From assembly GCA_937868245.1 (NCBI GenBank), contig CALMMI010000751.1:1-8979 (forward strand): a stretch of DNA of 8,979 bases, read 5' to 3'. Within the stretch, counting starts at the first letter, position 1, and each line of letters starts with the position of its first letter. The position numbers and the translations under genes were made by a program. The notes under the pieces are model-generated. The model did no database searches. It saw only the letters and a program-made list of their open reading frames with translations, and was not told the DNA's origin. The DNA is from an uncultured Ignavibacteria bacterium. GTDB taxonomy: Bacteria > Bacteroidota > Ignavibacteria > Kapaibacteriales > UBA961. Shown here one piece after another: positions 7,117 through 8,979 of this stretch.

Positions 7117-8979
7117 TTATCGCTTTACAAATTGTATGAACTTAACTTCACTACATGTGGAAAGCATTAGTGAATAAACCCCTGAAGGTAATTGTGAACA
7201 ATCCATTGATTGCTGATGAACTCCGTGTAGCAGCATACTTGAATTCTTTATCATTACTTCCCTGCTAAGTGCGTCGTGAAGTACAATTGTAACAGGAGAG
7301 TCTTCGGCAAGTGTTAGTTGAATATTTGCTATGTCATCTGCAGGATTCGGCAGTACAGTAATCTGCGTTACCGGTGAATTTTCAAGCAACCTTGTAGCAT
7401 TACCTGCAGTGCATAAGTCAATAAACTTTACAGTTACCGAATCAGCTTTTATTGCTATGGGGCAGCCGCTACCGTTAAAGTTTAAGGAATCAACTCTTAC
7501 CGTAACGATACTGTCGCTTCCAAGCATTGTTGCAAATTGAAGAATGATTATAGTATCGCCGGCTGGTAAACGGTCTGACTCGAAATGAACAGTTCGTCTT
7601 GTTCCATCAATAGTTCCGAGAGGTAAATCTCCTTCCGGTACTACTATTCTAATTGGTAACAGCATCGAAGCATCAAATGATAAAGTACATGTGAAGTGGG
7701 TTGAAAGTTCGTCAAGAGTTTGCCCGGGCATTCGTTTAATTACAAGGGGAAACTCGACAAATGCCCCGACAACGGCAGGAATTTCATTGCCTAAACCAAC
7801 ATTGAACACCCGAGTAGAATCGACGCCGCATATCCCTTCTCCAAATAGGGTTATATAAATTGGCGTTCCTGGTGTAGGTTGCATTCCTTCACGAATGAAA
7901 TCAATTCTTACACGCGAGCTTGTTCTACCAATTGCATTTGGTTTAAAGCTCAGTTTGAGTGTAGCAAACTGTTGATAATGAAGAACAATAGAAGTATCAC
8001 CTCCAGTAATTACAAATTGCTCTGTATCCGGACCGGAAATTGAAGTTCGGGTAATGTTCAAAAATGCTTTTGAGGGGTTGGTGGTTGACGGATTGAGAAT
8101 TGTATCCTTTAATGTTCCAACAGCAATCATGCCAAAATCAACGAATTCCGGATAGGTAATTTCCAAATCAAATCCATTGCCTTTTAAGGAAACTTCCTGT
8201 ATTTGCCCATTGGAGAAAAGTTGCAGGGTTGCTATTGCAACTCCAACCTTTATTGGAGAAAAGCCCAATTCCATTGGCAGACACGAAGGAGTGATTTTTG
8301 AAAAATCAACAGGCAAACTCGATACTATTCTGAACGCATTGTCTGCATCGTTTATTATTATCGCAGAATCAATCCTTGATAGTGAAAGCGGATTGGTAGT
8401 TACACAGATAATTGATTCCACCACAGAATCACGCATAGTATTTACCACAACCTTACCAAAATCTACATCTTTTATTGAAGTGATAACCGGCTGTGCTATT
8501 TCCCAAAGGCTATCGGATACATCCTTTTGGTCAAGTTGATCATTTACTTGCCAGATAAGTGCTTGATTGGTATCAAAAGTGGCAAGTACTTTTGAACTAT
8601 AAACATCCCATCGAATCGATGTAGCCGATGCTTTAACCGTATCTAAAATCCTTGTTACTTTCTGGGCTGCCAAATCAACAATTTCAAGACGCTCCTTGAG
8701 AGCAACCGCAATGTATTTACCATCCGGAGACCAGGCTATATCGTTACCTGTCAATCCTGCAAATAACGATAGAACCACCTGTGAAGGATAAAATACAAGC
8801 TGACCTGTTTTGTTAAATATTGCACACGTTGTATCAGGGTTACTTGGATTTGCAACATAAGCCCTACAAAAATCTGTTGATGATAAATCAACAAATGACC
8901 CAACCACTATAACCGGATTTGCAGGGTTTGTTGTTATGTCAATTTCTGTTCGCCGTGCATCCTGGTCTTGCCCGGCTGT
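7117..8979 (-). CDS. T9SS-secreted protein with beta-propeller and choice-of-anchor-D repeats (5' end beyond window)
   Basis: The frame stays open to the window edge (620 codons seen). The GTG at 8907 is therefore almost certainly internal and the N-terminus, with its signal peptide, is missing. Residues below count from that GTG. Residues 1-122, plus the part upstream, look like beta-propeller blades: AWSPDGKYIAVAL near 58-70 and SIRWDVYSSKVLATF near 97-111. Two choice-of-anchor-D/ASPM-like beta-sandwiches follow, starting at VDFGKVVVNT (148) and VDFGMIAVGT (256), the second running to GEGIC (360). Residues 363-497 form a further beta-rich region resembling a cohesin-like fold (weak). The C-terminal 80 residues (515-596), with VLPNPADD, HDALSREV, LPSGVYSL and a terminal FVKR, are a type A T9SS sorting domain. 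The protein should cross the outer membrane through the type IX system and be released or attached at the surface. It is the upstream partner of the OmpA-family gene, whose start follows the TAA by 25 bp. Ligand unknown. Confidence 0.88.
   Translation of the reverse strand, partial: TAGQDQDARRTEIDITTNPANPVIVVGSFVDLSSTDFCRAYVANPSNPDTTCAIFNKTGQLVFYPSQVVLSLFAGLTGNDIAWSPDGKYIAVALKERLEIVDLAAQKVTRILDTVKASATSIRWDVYSSKVLATFDTNQALIWQVNDQLDQKDVSDSLWEIAQPVITSIKDVDFGKVVVNTMRDSVVESIICVTTNPLSLSRIDSAIIINDADNAFRIVSSLPVDFSKITPSCLPMELGFSPIKVGVAIATLQLFSNGQIQEVSLKGNGFDLEITYPEFVDFGMIAVGTLKDTILNPSTTNPSKAFLNITRTSISGPDTEQFVITGGDTSIVLHYQQFATLKLSFKPNAIGRTSSRVRIDFIREGMQPTPGTPIYITLFGEGICGVDSTRVFNVGLGNEIPAVVGAFVEFPLVIKRMPGQTLDELSTHFTCTLSFDASMLLPIRIVVPEGDLPLGTIDGTRRTVHFESDRLPAGDTIIILQFATMLGSDSIVTVRVDSLNFNGSGCPIAIKADSVTVKFIDLCTAGNATRLLENSPVTQITVLPNPADDIANIQLTLAEDSPVTIVLHDALSREVMIKNSSMLLHGVHQQSMDCSQLPSGVYSLMLSTCSEVKFIQFVKR

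Noticed and set aside
8177..8539. 120-codon plus-strand frame antisense to the T9SS protein
   Set aside because: Composition mirrors the opposite strand and the real gene has clear choice-of-anchor-D motifs here.
8907..8907. GTG at 8907 as the true start of the T9SS protein
   Set aside because: The frame is open from there to the window edge, there is no signal peptide after it, and propeller-like sequence continues upstream.

Overview
The window reads as an ordinary chromosomal stretch of a moderately AT-rich bacterium of the Bacteroidota/Chlorobiota superphylum. An Ignavibacteria or Kapabacteria-like member is my guess from the type of envelope proteins; no marker gene here fixes the taxon. 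Three signs support the superphylum: a protein with a type IX secretion (T9SS) C-terminal sorting domain, choice-of-anchor-D (HYDIN/ASPM-like) repeats beside an OmpA-family barrel protein, and TTG-N19-TAnnTTTG promoter spacing in front of the tRNA gene.

Left part (1-2378), minus strand: a GNAT N-acetyltransferase and an RlmD-type 23S rRNA uracil-C5 methyltransferase. They are separated by a 75-84 bp gap that holds a 19-bp palindrome. A G/C-rich hairpin repeat lies just downstream of the acetyltransferase. The methyltransferase starts at a GTG preceded by AAAGGA and is divergent from the next gene across 125 bp.

Middle part (2379-4470), plus strand: an exported N-acetylmuramoyl-L-alanine amidase with two N-terminal non-catalytic regions. 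It is followed by a lone initiator tRNA-fMet with its own promoter and a strong hairpin terminator. The terminator can also serve the convergent lipoprotein gene.

Right part (4496-8979), minus strand: transcription runs from the window edge through a T9SS-secreted beta-propeller/choice-of-anchor-D protein (5' end outside the window), then an outer-membrane barrel protein with two OmpA-like domains, then an unrecognised small lipoprotein. The first two genes are tightly spaced and look co-transcribed. Together with the amidase they give the region an envelope theme: peptidoglycan cleavage, peptidoglycan anchoring and surface display. I see no mobile element, CRISPR array, toxin-antitoxin pair or recognisable defence system. 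The most useful second looks are the asymmetric tandem OmpA domains, the unclassified parts of the secreted protein and amidase, and the two intergenic palindromic repeats.
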